Source of the DNA: Aquanectria penicillioides
Taxonomy: Eukaryota; Ascomycota; Sordariomycetes; Hypocreales; Nectriaceae
Reading direction: 5' to 3'
DNA length: 64,000 nt
NCBI GenBank assembly: GCA_003415625.1
Contig: PYIU01000005.1
Location: 2,795,001 to 2,859,000 of the forward strand
Made by a program: the position numbers and the translations under genes. Of this stretch, positions 1 to 13,969 are shown piece after piece; within the stretch, counting starts at the first letter, position 1, and every line of letters begins with the position of its first letter. The notes under the pieces are model-generated. The model had not been told where the DNA came from. It saw nothing but the letters and a program-made list of their open reading frames with translations, and made no database searches.

Positions 1-717
1 GCTTTTATAAAGTATTAATTAAGCTAAATAAAAATAAAGATAATATAATACTATTAGTATTTATAGACTTTAGTATTATAATGCCCTTAATTATAATAAA
101 GATAGCACTATTAATAATATTTAAAGATATTAAATAAGCTATTTTATAATAGTTTATATTAAATTACTATTAATATACTATATTTATATTAATATATTAA
201 TATATTAATACAATAAAGTATAATAGTAATAAAAAAGCACTAAAGGAATTAATATTATAAAATATTAATAGAAAAGGCAATATAAAAAAGTTTAAAATTA
301 TTAAGGCATTAACTTGCCTTTTTTATAAAAAAAGGATATTAAATTATATATTAATAATAGCTATATTTAGTATAATAATAGCCTAAATTAATAATATAAG
401 AATTTATTTAATATATAATATAGATATTAAGAAAATAAAAAATATTAATAAAGTATATCTCTTTTAGGTTAAAAGTATAGTATAAATATAATAAAAGAAA
501 AAGCTATTATTAATTATAAATAAAATAAATATATTTAATAGGTAAATATTATATATTGCTAATAATAGGCTTTATTAATACTATAATAATAAAAATCTAT
601 TTAATAGTATCTTTATAGTACTATTCTATAAGGACTTTTATTAATTTTACTTTATAATAAAATTAAAATAAAAAACTAATATAAAAAGGTAAATTAAAAA
701 GGTATAATAATAGAATA
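1..717. repeat. RIP-degraded AT-rich flank of the copia element
   Basis: This stretch is strongly AT-rich with no open frame of note. Its texture (TA-rich, with G and C left mainly in GC, CC/GG and CT/AG steps) is that of RIP-mutated repeats elsewhere in the window. I could not assign it to a family. It ends at the 5-bp target duplication AAGGC (718-722) of the copia element. Confidence 0.5.
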
Positions 718-722
718 AAGGC

Positions 723-981
723 TATAAACAATATACAGAGTGCGCAGAGACTGTTACAGCAGGCAACATATGCAATAGATCGGTTTAGATCAATTAGGAT
801 TTATAAGGAACAGCTAGATAGTAGTCATAAAATGCAGTTACCTATTTATAGTATAGGGATTCCCTTATAAGGATATATAGCCTTAAGACTTAGGCCCATA
901 AGGCCCCTTAAGGTTAGCTTATAGCCAGCTGCTATATCTATAGCAATAACTACCTTTACCTAGCTACTATATCTATTAATA
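723..981 (-). repeat. 3' LTR of the copia element (259 bp)
   Basis: It is the gap-free partner of 5982-6240. It keeps more CA and TG steps near 729-800 (for example ACAGAGTGCGCAGAGAC) than the other LTR, which reads ATAAAGTATATAAAGAC at the same place. The left boundary is set by the target duplication at 718-722. Confidence 0.88.
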
Positions 982-3900
982 CTCTTTTTAAGCTTAATTA
1001 AAGGCTTATCTTTAGGTGCTATTATAAGGCTATTTTAATCTTCTTTATATATATATTCTTTATATAATTATAAAGTTATTCTTTTTTTATTGCTAAAAGA
1101 ATTATTTATTTAAATAGGATTTTTTTATTACTAAAAGTAAGCTTTTTTATTATAGCTAAAGGCATTACTATAAGCTTTTATAAATATTATTTATATTTAT
1201 TTTAATATTTTTAATATAATATTTTCTTTAATTTTAGTTTTAACCTTAAGGTATTAATAAAAGAGTAATATAATAGGCCTATTAATAGCTTTATAAATAT
1301 ATTAATAATATTTTTAATAAAAAGAATATATTATAATTTAATTATATTATTTTTAATAGCCTTTTTTATAAAGTAATACTATATTTAAATATACTTTATA
1401 TAAATATAGAATTTAAAGTTATATATTAGCTTTATAGTACTTTAGTTATTTATAAAAATTATTATTAAAGTAATTAATAAGCTATTAAATTTCTTTATAA
1501 AGCTTTTTATTTATATAATTTATAATATTGCCTTTATTAATATATAATATTTAGCTTTTATTAAGGACTTTATTATAGTTTTTTAATATTTATTAAATTA
1601 TATAATTAAGCCTTTATTTATAAAGAATATATATTTTTTAATTAATTATATTATTTTTAGATAGCTAATATAATTAAAGTTATAATAGCTATAAAGATTA
1701 AATAGATTGCTATATAACTCTTTTTTAAGGCAATAATAATAAATAAAGTAATTAAGGCTCTTTTTAATATATTATAGTATTCTTTTTATAGCCTTAAGTT
1801 ATTGCTTATTTAAGCTCTTTAAAAAGTATATTTAAAGATTATATATAAAGGCTAAATTAAGCTAGCTTTACTATAAAAAATAATTAACTTTTTTTACTAT
1901 TAATATATATTTTTATTAATAGCCTTTATATTAAGAATAATAGCCTTTTTAGCTAAATAATAAATTTTTATTTCTATTAATATATTTATAGCTTTATAGT
2001 TAAAGTATTTAAATTACTTAAAAATATTTATTATATAGTCTTTTTATAATAGTATAAGCAATTTTTTTTATTATAATAGCTATATTTAAAAAAAGCTTAA
2101 AAAATCTAAAAGACTTTATCTTTATCTTTTATATAAGTTTATTAATAAAAATATTTATATTTTTATTATTATTAATAACTATAAATATATTATTTATATA
2201 TATAGCTATAATAATCTCCTTTATTTAATCTATATAGACTATAGTATTGCTTTATAGCCTCTTAAGGCCTAATTTATTAAGTATTTTCTTTAGTTTCTTT
2301 TGCTATTATTAGGCACTTTACTTAAGGCTATATAGAGCTATAAATAACTATATAATATACTTAATGCCTTATTTATAGCTTACTTTTTTAATTAAGTATT
2401 TATACTTTAGATCCTTAAAGAATTTATTAAATAAAAGAAAGATTATAATAAAAATATTTTCTTTTAGCTTTTTATTTAAATATACTATTATTATATTATT
2501 TTATAATAGCTTCTTTTTAATTTATATAATATAAATAAATATTATTCTTTAAAAATTAGCTTTTATAATTAAAAAGAAAGTCTTTTAATAATTAATGCCT
2601 TTTTTTTATATAAAGCTATATACTATAAGTTAAGCTTTATATATAACTATTATACTATTTTTATCTCTTTTATATTAATTTATCTATTTTACTATAAGTA
2701 ATCTTTTGCCCTTTAGTAATTTCTTTTTTAAAATAAATTTAAGTATGCCTTTATTAATAAAAGCATAAATTTCCTTAAAAAATGCCTCTCTCTAAAGGTT
2801 AGCATTTAGCTAATTAAAGGTATTATAAACTATAGCTAAATTAGTATTAATACAAGCAGCTAGAATCTACTTCTTTATAGCTATTATTAATATTATAAAG
2901 TATTTTTTAAAGTTATTAAATGCTTCCTTTAGTTATAATTAAATAATCTCTTTATTTTTTGCTATAAGCAATAAAATAGGCTTATAAAATACTATATATA
3001 TTATTATAATAATATTTTTTATTTTAAGGTTTTAAATTCTATATACTTTAATTCCTTAAAATTCTATAAAAATTCCTTTTTAACTATAAGGCAGTATTTT
3101 TTTAGATTTATTGCACTTTTTTTATTTAATATAAATAAATGCCTTTAACCTTAAAATCTATAAATATTTAATGCTTAATATATATTTCTTTTTTAAGATT
3201 AAATCTATAAAGTAAACCTTATAAAGGGTCTTTTAGTTTAATAATTTTATTGCTATAATATTAGCAATATATATAATTATAAAAATAATCTTTTTTTATA
3301 GTCTAAAAGGGATATTTATTACTATTATTATACTTTTTATTTTCTTTTAAATTATATAATTTACCTATTTAATAAAGCTATTTTATTTATAGCTATATAA
3401 TAGTATAATAATTATAAAAATCCCTATTTTTAAAAGGAGTTTATTAATCTTTCTATTAATAAATTTATAGCTACTATTAAACTATATCTTTTAAAGTAAA
3501 CTATAGGCTATAATAGTTTTAAACACTAAAAGATCTTTTTTTATTAAGGTAATAGTATTGCTTTTCTTTTTAAGTAAATTGCTATAAAAGTAATAGCTTT
3601 TATTATTAGTTATAAGCTTAAAATACCTCTTTTTATTATATATATATAGACTTAACTCTATAAAGTCTATATAAAGGAAGTTAAATATATAATTTACTCT
3701 TTTTTATAGTATCTTTAGTAAAAACCTTATACTTTTAGTAAGCTTATAGTCTTTATAAAGTATATTAAATAGCTTATAATTATTAAGCCTATTTTTTATA
3801 ACCTTAAAGGTATAGTTAAAGGCTTTTTAATCTATATAAATAAGTCTTTAATATTATATTTTTACTTTAAACTATTTTATTTATCTTAATATTATTTTAA

Positions 3901-5981
3901 AAGTAAAATAGTAGCTTATTATACCTTTTATTACTTTAAGTAAAAACCTTTAGTTAAAAATATTAAGGGTTATAAAGATTTTATTATTGCTATTAAAGAT
4001 TTTATTTTTAATTATATAATTACTAAAAAAATAGACTTTTTTATTAAAGATTATATTTAATAAAAAATCTTTAATAAAAACTATATCTTTAAGTATTATA
4101 GTTTTTATTTTCTTTTTTTTTATAAATAGTATAATTATTACTATTTTTATAGCCATAAAGTATATAGTACCTTTATTTATAAAAATTAATATTATTTTAT
4201 TAAGTTTATATTATTTATTTTCTTTAAACTATTTAAAGTTATTAATAGTATATATATTAGCTTTTAAATCCTAAAGCTAATAGTCTTTATAATTAATAAG
4301 GCTTAATTCTATAAATATTAAAATAGTAATAAAATTACTATTTCTTTTAGCTTTTAATATAATATTATTATTAATATTAAAGGGACTATATAATTGCTAT
4401 TTTAATAAGCTAAAATTTATTATTATAGCTACCTTTTTTACTAATAACCTTATAAAAGTATTACTAAAGAACTTCTTTGCCTTTAAGCCTTTATAGTATA
4501 TAAAAATAGTATTATTATTATTATTAAAATTATCTTTAGCTTCTTTTATATTTTTAGTACTTTACTTACTTAATTCTATATATAAAGCAATCTTTTTAAT
4601 CTTTTTAATAGTTTTATTACTATTTTTTTTCTTTAACCTTTTATTTTTATTGCTTTTATTTTTTTTTATAAAAATAGGCAATTCTTTATAATATAACCTT
4701 TTTAATTATAATTAAAGTATTTATTGCTTTTAGGATCTTTTTTATAATTATTCTTTTTATTTAATTAAGCATTTATTTATATACCTTTTTTACTATTAAA
4801 GTCTTTACTTTTTTTTTAAAAAGTCTATAAACTTTTAGCTTTATTAATAAAGTCTTTTTATATTTTATAAATAAATTAATATTTCCCTTTTTACTTATAA
4901 TTATATTAAAGTGCATTTTACTTAAAAAAAGACCTTTTTAATACTATTTATAAATCTTATCTTTTTTAATACTTAAGGAGCTTATTATTAGCTTTAATAA
5001 TACTATTTATAATATAGTAAAAGTTATTAATATAACTTTAAACTTTTTATAGTTTCTTTAGAGTTAAGGACTTTAATTCTTTATAAAGATTAATTAAACT
5101 TTATTAAAACCTTATATTATTATATTTTTTTTATTAATAGCTTAATAGCCTTTATATTAATCTTTATTAAAAATAATAATAGCTTTAGTTTTTATAAAAT
5201 TACTATTTTTATAATAGTAATTAAATATATTTCTTTTAAATATAAAATTTTAATCTTTTTATATTATTTAATAATAATTATAGTATAAAAGAGATATCTC
5301 TTTTAAATAGCTTAATTCTTTAATCCCTTAAATATATTATTTTCTTTTATTTTAAAGTTAAAATTAATAAAATCTTTAATTTTAATTAATTATAAATTTA
5401 TAATTTTCTTTTTACTTAAAATAAGCTTTATTAATATCTTTTTATTCCTTAAAAAATTAAATATTTTATTTAAAGCTTTTAAAGGCTCCCTTAAGGTATA
5501 GAAAAGTTAGCTTTTTTAATACTTAAAGCTTTTATTTTTATTATCTTTAATTTTAGATTTTAATTTATCTTTAGGCTATATTTTATATTTAATTTTTAAT
5601 TTATTTTTAATCTTTTAATTAAAATGCTTTTATAGCTTTTATATTTATAATATTATTTTTATTATTTAATATATTATAATATTTAAATTTATTAAGTTTT
5701 TTATAAATCTTTTTTAATAAGCTTTATTAATCTTTTAAAAGAAAATAAAAAATCCTTAAAATTATTTTCTTTTTTAATAAAATCTTCTTTATTATTAATC
5801 TATTTAATTACTTTAATAATAAAGACTAACTTTAGGGCTAGCTTTAAAGCTATTACTTAAATCTTAAAACCTTAATTAATTAATATTATAAGTGCTAACT
5901 TTAAGGGATAAACTTTAGGTTAATTTAAACCTTTTAAATAGCTATAATTTCTTTTTAAATTAAAGCTTTAGGCTAATAATC
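982..5981 (-). pseudogene. Degenerate copia gag-pol interior
   Basis: Read on the minus strand, 2342-2313 encodes a relic of the copia RT motif KALYGLKQSA (now ALYSLK-stop-SA, with Gly to Ser and Gln to stop by C-to-T/G-to-A changes). About 110 bp downstream, 2200-2189 encodes YINN in place of the catalytic YVDD box, so both Asp codons are now Asn. Motif order and spacing fit a Ty1/copia reverse transcriptase. The other domains (gag, protease, integrase, RNase H) should lie in the remaining 5 kb, but I could not mark their limits. Short open frames here, such as 3950-4156 on the minus strand, are remnants or chance. Confidence 0.75.
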
Positions 5982-6240
5982 TATAAATAATATATAAAGT
6001 ATATAAAGACTATTATAATAGGCAATATATATAATAGATTAGTTTAAATTAATTAGGATTTATAAAGAATAGTTAAATAGTAATTGCAAAATGCAATTAC
6101 CTATTTATAGTATAGGGATTCCCTTATAAGGATATATGGCCTTAAGACTTAAGCCTATAAGGCCCCTTAAGGTCGGCTTATGGCCGGCCGCTATATCTGT
6201 AGTAGCGACCACTTTCGCCCGGCCGCTATATCTATTAATA
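5982..6240 (-). repeat. 5' LTR of the copia element (259 bp)
   Basis: It is the same length as the partner LTR. Its first part (5982-6060) is saturated with T and A, but 6176-6225 keeps GGCCGG and GCGACC-type sequence where the partner LTR has AT-rich sequence. The two LTRs therefore carry complementary mutated and unmutated parts. The right boundary is set by AAGGC at 6241-6245. Confidence 0.88.
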
Positions 6241-6245
6241 AAGGC

Positions 6246-8702
6246 TATATAATTTAATATAAATTTAAGTCTAGTATTATACTAAATAAATAGATTTAAA
6301 TAGCTAAGGACCTTAAGCTATAAAGGCTTCTTAAAAGAATCTAAAAGACAGAGTAAAATAAATTAAAATTAAAAATATTAAACTAATAATACTATATGCC
6401 TAAATAATTAATTCCTTAAAGTAAAGGGATTATAATAATTACTTTATTAAACTAAAACTATTAAAATTTAAATATAAAGGCAATCTTATTCTACTATAAA
6501 TAGCATAAAGATAGAGCGCTAATATATATCTTCTTATTATTATATAAATAAAAGAATAGAAATCCTTTTAAGGCTAAGGCTACTATAATACTTAAGTATA
6601 ATAACTAAAGCTCTATTTTAAGGCTTAATATCTTTACATTTATATTAAGTATATTTATTATAGTAAATAATAATATATATTAAAGCCTTAAGCTAATTAA
6701 TAGAATATAATATATAATTATATAAGGTTATTATAGATTTAAAGTTTTTAAGGCATTAAATCTTAATAAATATTCTTTTTTATTTTAATCTATTAATTAA
6801 TATTATTTTAAAGAAAAATATAATATAAAATTATTAATTTATAAATATATTATTAAATATAATTCTATTATTATTAATAACTATTATAATTAGCTCTATA
6901 ATAAAGTAAAGATAGTAAAAACAAAAAGCAATCTATTAAAGTCTTTTATATATAGTTGCATTTATATATATAGACTATAAATTCTTAAAGTATATAACTT
7001 TAGAGCTTTAAAGAGTAAAGTTATTTAAATAAATAAAAGAGCTATTAAAGTATAATCCTAATAGTCTATATGCCTTAAGGAACTACTAAAGGTCTAGTTC
7101 CGAAAGGTTACTTTACTATTGATCCTACCTCACCCCCGCCCCCCCCTCTCCCTCTTTTACTTAGGCTCTTAAACTATTGCCAATTTCATATAAATCGCAT
7201 ATAATTTTCATATAAATTTTATAGGGTCTTTTATATATATAATATATAATATTGCATTATAAAATAGTTACTATTATAAGGGGCTATTATAAGGGCTTTA
7301 TTTAAAAATTTAAAAGGCTAATAATAAAGATAAATATAATATATTATAAAATAGTTTATAGCTTATTATAGCACTATTTACTTAACTATTAAAATACTAC
7401 TTTATATAATAATTATATATATATATATATACTTATATTAGACCTATATATATATAGGTACTAAATGCAGCTATAAAGCTAAAGATGCCTTTACTTTTTA
7501 AATTATCTATTTATATAAAGTCTTTAACTTTACTTTTACTTTTACTATTATAAATAAAATAGTATTATTAATTAAATTATCTATTTATACCTTAAAGAGT
7601 AAGGTTATTTTATTTAAAGAAGGATAATATAATAGCTATATATATATACTATATAGATTATATATATTAAAGATTACTTAACTATTTACTATTAATATTT
7701 TAATGCTATAAAGCTTTAGGGCTACCCTTATTAATATATGCCTTTAGACCTTATAGTTAGTATATATAAAGCCTACTATATAAAGTAGCCCTCTTTAAAA
7801 TATATTATAATATTGCTATAGCTGCTTTCTTTAATAGTTAATCTTTATACTTATTAGATTAAGCAAGATAGTCTTTAATAATATATTAATAAATTAAAAA
7901 TTCTATATTATATTAAACTTTAGTAATATTTTAGCTAATAATTTAAAATATATAATAATATTTAAGGAAATATAATAGTTAGAATAGTTTTAATTAATAA
8001 TTACTTTAATAGCTATATAGCTTACTTTATTAATTAGCTTAAGCCCTTAATAAATATTTTTATTTATAATAATTAGTATTTTTAGTATAAATATAAAAAC
8101 TTTAGGCATTAAATATTTACTATTATTATTAAGTTTAAATATAAAGATTACTTTTTTATTAGCTAAATATCTATTATTTTATTAATACTTAAAGATAAAT
8201 ATTTATAAAGGTTAATTTTAATGCTTTTAAAATACTACTATTGCCTTTATATTTAAGTTCTATTAGTTATAATTAAAAAGTATTATTACTATAATATTTA
8301 AATCTTAATTTATTGCTATTAATTCTTTATAAAAGCAATAATAATTAAAAAAATCTATATTTACTTTATTTTAAATATTAAATTAAATGTATAATAATAG
8401 ATACTATAGCTTAAGGTTATTAATAGTATATATTTACTTATTAAGGAAAATAATTATATTAAACTTCTATTATAATATATAAGCTTTATTATATTTATAA
8501 TATTACTTTACCTTAAATATATTCTTAAGACTTAAGGTAAGTTTAAAGCTAAATATTAAAATTAATTAATTTTAAATAGGCCTAAATTAATAGAAGTTAT
8601 TAAAAAATAAAATAATAAAAATACTATTAAAATCTTCTTTAAAACCTTATAGTTAGTAAAGCTATTTATTAATAGTAAATAAAGTCTATTTATTTAATAT
8701 AT
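6246..8702. repeat. AT-rich RIP-degraded sequence, family not recognised
   Basis: No reading frame or recognisable protein motif was found on either strand. The only part of normal composition is about 7080-7200, which contains a cytosine-rich tract. The rest is probably degraded transposon, judged from base composition alone. Confidence 0.45.
7131..7155. other. Cytosine-rich tract in an unmutated patch
   Basis: A run of nearly pure C with a single G and a few T lies within about 120 bp of normal composition (7080-7200). It stands out from the surrounding ~20% GC sequence. It may be a surviving piece of a repeat leader; no function can be assigned. Confidence 0.5.
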
Positions 8703-11145
8703 TAATTTTATTAACTATAAATAACTATTTTTTCTATTACTCTTTTTATATAGAAGTATTAATATATTACTTAAAAGAGCTAAATCTATTATAATTATAA
8801 TTACTTTTGCTATTTAATTTAGCTTTTATAAAATAATATACTATATAAATAGTTATTTTATTAATATAAGTAGCTACTATACTAAAGGTAGCTATTAATA
8901 GTAGATAATATAATATATATTTAGTAGAGAAAAGTGCTATAAGAGCCTTAATAACTTTAGACTTATTAGTTCTATCTTTATTACTAAAAAACTTATATAA
9001 TTATAGTATTTTAGGTTAATTAAATGCCTCTTTTAGATTAAGTTTTTATTTTCTATTAGCCTATTTAATATTATTAAAATAGCAATAAATTAAAAAAAAT
9101 GCAATTTATTACTATTTATTTAAAGTAAACTTTTTAATAAGCTATTTTTCTATATATAGAAAAGACATTAATAGGCTAAAGTATAGTATTATAGTAAGGC
9201 TATTAAGTTTTAAAATATTACTTTTTGCTAGCTTTATATTATTTTTATTAAAGCTAATAAGAATATTATTTAGGGTTATTAAGGCTTTATTAATAGCATT
9301 TTAAATATTGCCTATACTTTAAATTCCTTAAATATAATTTTCTATTTCTTAAGATATATTCTTTTATTATAATTAAATATTATACAATTAATTTTAGGTT
9401 AAGGCATTACTTAATAAAGACTAAACTTAAGGCTATTAGTTATAGTTAAAATTAATTATATTAATTAAATTAATATTAAAATTATTTATATTTAATTAAA
9501 AATTATATAACTATTATAGAACTTAAAGTAAAGGCTTAAACCTAAATGTAATTTTAATAGTATTAAAAGCACTTTTAACTATATTTATTAATTAATTAAA
9601 ACTTGCTTAATAAAATAATGCAAATAATAATAGACTAATATTAATAAGGTTACTACTATCTTTATTAAGTATCTCTATAAGAACTGTATTCTTTACTTTA
9701 CTTATATTAAACTATTACTATATATTATATTTAGCATTCTTTATAAAATGCTTAAAGAGCTAAATATTATTAGTAATATTCTTAATGCATTTTAAAAGGG
9801 CCTATTTTATTTATTTTTAAATAAAACTAATATTGCTATTATTATTATTAATAAATAAATTCTAAAGTATAAACAATCCAAAATGCTATATAGTAGCTCT
9901 AAAATAAAATTAATAACTAATAAAAGAATAAAATAAATATACTATTTTATATTAAAATAATATACTTTCTATAAAATTCTTTATTTTAATTAAAATTAAA
10001 TTTTATATTTAAATAGCTATTAAAATAAATAACTATTAGTTTATTGCTTAACTATAGTACCTATAACTACTTAAACTCTAGTGCCTACTCTTCCTTAAAA
10101 GGCACTTTTATTTAATAATTAAATACTATAGACTTACTTTAGATTTATATAAAAGATATATAATTATATAAATAAAGATTAAATAATAAGTCCCTATAGT
10201 ATATATATACTTTATATATAAAAAGCCTTTTGCCTTTCTCCTTAATTAATATTAACTTATAGCTTTTATTGCTATTTTTATTATATTTATTACTTTATTA
10301 TAAGTAGTTCTATTGCTAAAAAATGCAATAGTATAAAATAGAAATATTAATATATATTTAATCTAATATATAAGAGTATTTATTAAAATATTTAAGTAAA
10401 TTAGCAATTACTTCTATATATAATAGTAGCTAATTAATAAATACTTAATTTATAACCTTTATTAAAAATTATTATAATTTATTTTCTTTTAGATTTTAAA
10501 TATTAATATTACTATTTTTATTATTTAAGCTATTAACTATAAGTAAAATATTAGCTATAGCTATAGCTTGCTTTTAGATTAAATCTTTAACCTTAATTAT
10601 ATAATTTATAATATAAAAGATAAAAGCTATTATTTTTTTATATATTAATAAATAATATATTATAATTATACCTTAAACCTATTATTATAGCTTTATTCTA
10701 TTAATTAATTATATTATAAAACCAATAAAGTTAAAGTATATTACTAGCTATTAATATAGTATTAAAGATAAGTAGCTATAGGGCATTAAATTAATATTAA
10801 TTTAGCTTATTTTTACTATTTGCCTTCCTTTTAGCAATAAAATACTTAATATAAGTAGCTATATAATTATATATTTAAACTAACTCTATATAGAAATTGG
10901 CTTTCTCTTTAAATTATATATTAAGCTATACCTTATTTAATATAATATTAAATATATCTATTAATACTATATAATCCTTTTAAATCTTATTAAAGCTATT
11001 TTTATTTAAGTTCTTTATTGCTATTAGCTTATTAGTTTAATTAATAGCAATTAAAAAAGCATAAATAAACCTTAAAAAAAACACTATTAATATACTTTAT
11101 TATTTAATTATAATATATAGCAGTATTGCTACTATTAGAATCCTT
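8703..11145 (-). repeat. Repeat family E, inverted copy (E')
   Basis: This segment is the reverse complement of the split copy at 34518-35087 plus 42390-44250, with differences mostly of the RIP type. The E' copy is uninterrupted where the other copy carries LINE C (equivalent site near 10600-10630). Some frames read in the minus direction keep protein-like order around 9000-8800, but no known family could be named. It is probably the coding part of an autonomous element. The full element may extend into 11.1-13.9 kb. Confidence 0.6.
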
Positions 11146-13952
11146 ATATAAAATTATAGAATTAAGATTTAAGTTTCCCTTAAGTTAAAGCAATCTATAA
11201 ATATATAAAGTGCTATATTTATTTATCTTTATTGCATTAAAGTATTAATTAATGCAATTAAATATAGACTTTTACCTAACCTTAATATAGTGCTTAAAAA
11301 TATAATAATCTTTTAATAGAAAAAAATTATAAAGCTAATAGAATTCAATACTATTAGCTTTATTTTAGTATATATATTATTTAATTCCTTTAAGAAGGCC
11401 TTTACCTTTTTAATAAAATTATACTATCTAAAAGCTACTATATGCAATTTAATAAAATTAATAATATTATTAGAGTTTAAGGTAAACTATATTATAGGAA
11501 TATTAAAGCAAATAATTAATAACTTTAACTTTTGCTTTATATTAAAATAGCTCTTTTAAGATATTAGCTACTAATAACTATAAAGGGAAATTTATTATAA
11601 GACCTTATTGATCTTTTAATTATTAGTTTTACTATTTATCTTTAAATCCTTTTTTATTAAGTTAATACATTTAGGCATTAAAGAGCAAATAATAGCCTTA
11701 ATATAAAGGAAATCTATATATTATATATTAAGTATATTTATTAATTGGTTTTTAGACTAAACTTTAGTATTAAATACTAAAAATAAAAAAAGCTTAATAA
11801 TTTATAAATTAATTGCTATATTGCTATAAAATAGATTTTGCCTAAATATATAGACTTATATTTTAAATAGATAGAAGAGTTTTAAACTTATTATAATAAG
11901 CAACCTTATTATTTAATAGAGTATTAATATTAAGTATATTAAATATAAATTCTTTATTATATTATAGGCTATTAATTCCAAAAGGGAATAGTATTAAAAA
12001 TACTTTTATAAAGAACTATAAGTTATTTAAATTAATAAATTTATCCCTATAACTAATATAGATATATAGCTATTACTTTTATAATTAATTAATATTATTA
12101 TTAGCAATACTAATAGTTTTTACTGTAAACTATAGCTTATTGGCCCTAAATATAGTAAGCACTATATCTAAAGAAAATATATTAAATAATATAGTTTTAT
12201 CTATAAATATTATAATTGCATTACTATTTATTATATCTTAAGTCTACTTATTATATATCTATTAATATATATTATCTTTAATACCCTTTATCCCTATTAA
12301 TATAGCCAATTTAGCAATAATATTATTAATCTTTAATAACTTTTTATTAAATATAGTATATTTAGTAAAAGGTATAAGCTAGGCTATATAAGCAAACTTT
12401 TAGGCAAATAGCTTATTTTTATATATTTAATTATATATTTAGCTTAAAATGCTATATTGCAGTTTGCTTTATAATTAGATTTCTTTTTTATTAATTTAAA
12501 TATCTATATAGTATAGATTATAGGTCTTTAATTAAACTAAAGCTCTTTTTATAGTATAGCTATATACTAATAATAACTTTAATAAATCCTATAGTACTAG
12601 CTTTTCTTTTCTATACTATAATATATAAATATCCTTAAGTATTCTTACTAATAGATATAATAAAATATTTTTTATTAGCCCTTAAATATTATTTAAGAAT
12701 ATAGATATATAACCCTTTATATATTTTATATAGAATATAGTTTGCTTCTTTAACTATATGATTATAACTTAAGTAATAAATCTAAAAGGGAAATAAACTA
12801 AAATTAATTTCTTTTTTATTAAATTAAGGCCCTTTAAAGCATTAGGAAATATATATTTATAGCCTAAATTACTATAAAGATAATTAAATTTAAAAAGACT
12901 ATAATAAGCTATTTATTAAAAGCAATCTATATATACTAATATACCCTTTTTTAGTAGGAAATATTATATATATTTAAATGGCCTATTAAAATCCTTTTAA
13001 ATTAAATATAATAGCTATTTTAATTAAGTAATATACTTTAAATTAATTAAGCTAAATTTATTATAGTATAATAGGCAAGTCTATAATAAAAGTATATAAA
13101 AATTATAAAAGGCATAATAAAACTCTATAGCTATTATTACTTTCTCTTTATATAGTATTAGCTTATATTACTTATAACTATATAAAAGATAAACTTTTTT
13201 ATTAAACTTATTATTAAAATGCATTAAATATTAAGCAAGCATTTTAAATTAATCCTTAATTAAAGTAAATATAAGTATATATTAACTTTAACTTTAACTC
13301 TATAAAGCTATTACTTTATTATTATTAGTATTTTATCTTTATTGCATTAGTTTATATATATAATTATAAATTTATTTTTTTATTTTTATCTTTACTTTTA
13401 TTTTTATTTTTATTTCTCTTTTATAGAATAACTATTAAAATAATTTCCTTTTTAATATATACTTAACCTTTAGCTTTAATTGCTTTAGTTATAATTAAAC
13501 TTTACTATTTTTTAAGCTAAGACTAATTGCTCTATTATCTTTAATATCTTTTCTATTTTATATAGGCTTATTTATATTGCCTACTTTAATTTTAATTGCC
13601 TTATATTTTTAATTTAGTAGTAATAATAGCTATAATAATAGCTATAATAATAACTATAAAGACTTTAATAATAATTATAATAATAAATGCAAAGACTTTA
13701 ATAATAATTATAAAATTGGCTATAATAACTTTAAGGATAACTGCAATAATAGCTATAATAGTAATATATTTTTATATATTAATATAATTAAATTAATAGG
13801 CTATAAACTTATAGAATATTGCTTATATAGTTTATTACCTCTATTAAATAATACTGCTATATTTACTATTAGCTACTATACTTTACTACTAAAGGCTACT
13901 AATAGATAGAGAAGTAAAGACAATAAAATTAATATAAATAATAGCCTTATTA
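11146..13952. repeat. AT-rich RIP-degraded sequence next to E'
   Basis: This stretch is continuous in texture with E' and may be the rest of that element. No motif was recognised. The short open frame at 13596-13787 (plus) encodes an Ile/Ala-rich low-complexity string and looks like a chance product of ATA/GCT-rich sequence, not a gene. Confidence 0.4.
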
Positions 13953-13969
13953 ATAGTAATAGTCTATTT

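Larger units (their letters stand above)
723..6240 (-). mobile_element. Ty1/copia LTR retrotransposon, complete but RIP-inactivated
   Basis: Two direct 259-bp LTRs (723-981 and 5982-6240) enclose 5.0 kb. A perfect 5-bp target duplication, AAGGC, lies at 718-722 and 6241-6245. The minus strand is the coding strand. In that orientation the LTR ends read as RIP-altered TG...CA, and a purine-rich tract (AAAAAGAG) directly precedes the 3' LTR. The minus strand also carries copia reverse transcriptase motifs in the right order. The LTRs align without gaps, and the differences I saw are all C/T or G/A transitions, so the two LTRs were mutated independently after insertion. Nothing inside can be translated through, so the element is dead. 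Confidence 0.9.

Noticed and set aside
723..981. Starting the copia LTR at TGTTACAG (752)
   Set aside because: The two LTR copies match for 29 bp further left once RIP is allowed, and only the start at 723 gives equal lengths and a perfect 5-bp target duplication.
3950..4156. A small Lys/Ile-rich gene on the minus strand
   Set aside because: It lies inside the dead copia interior and is a chance open stretch or pol remnant.
13596..13787. Small hydrophobic membrane protein
   Set aside because: It is low-complexity Ile/Ala sequence from ATA/GCT-rich DNA, with no homologue-like pattern and no neighbouring gene signals.
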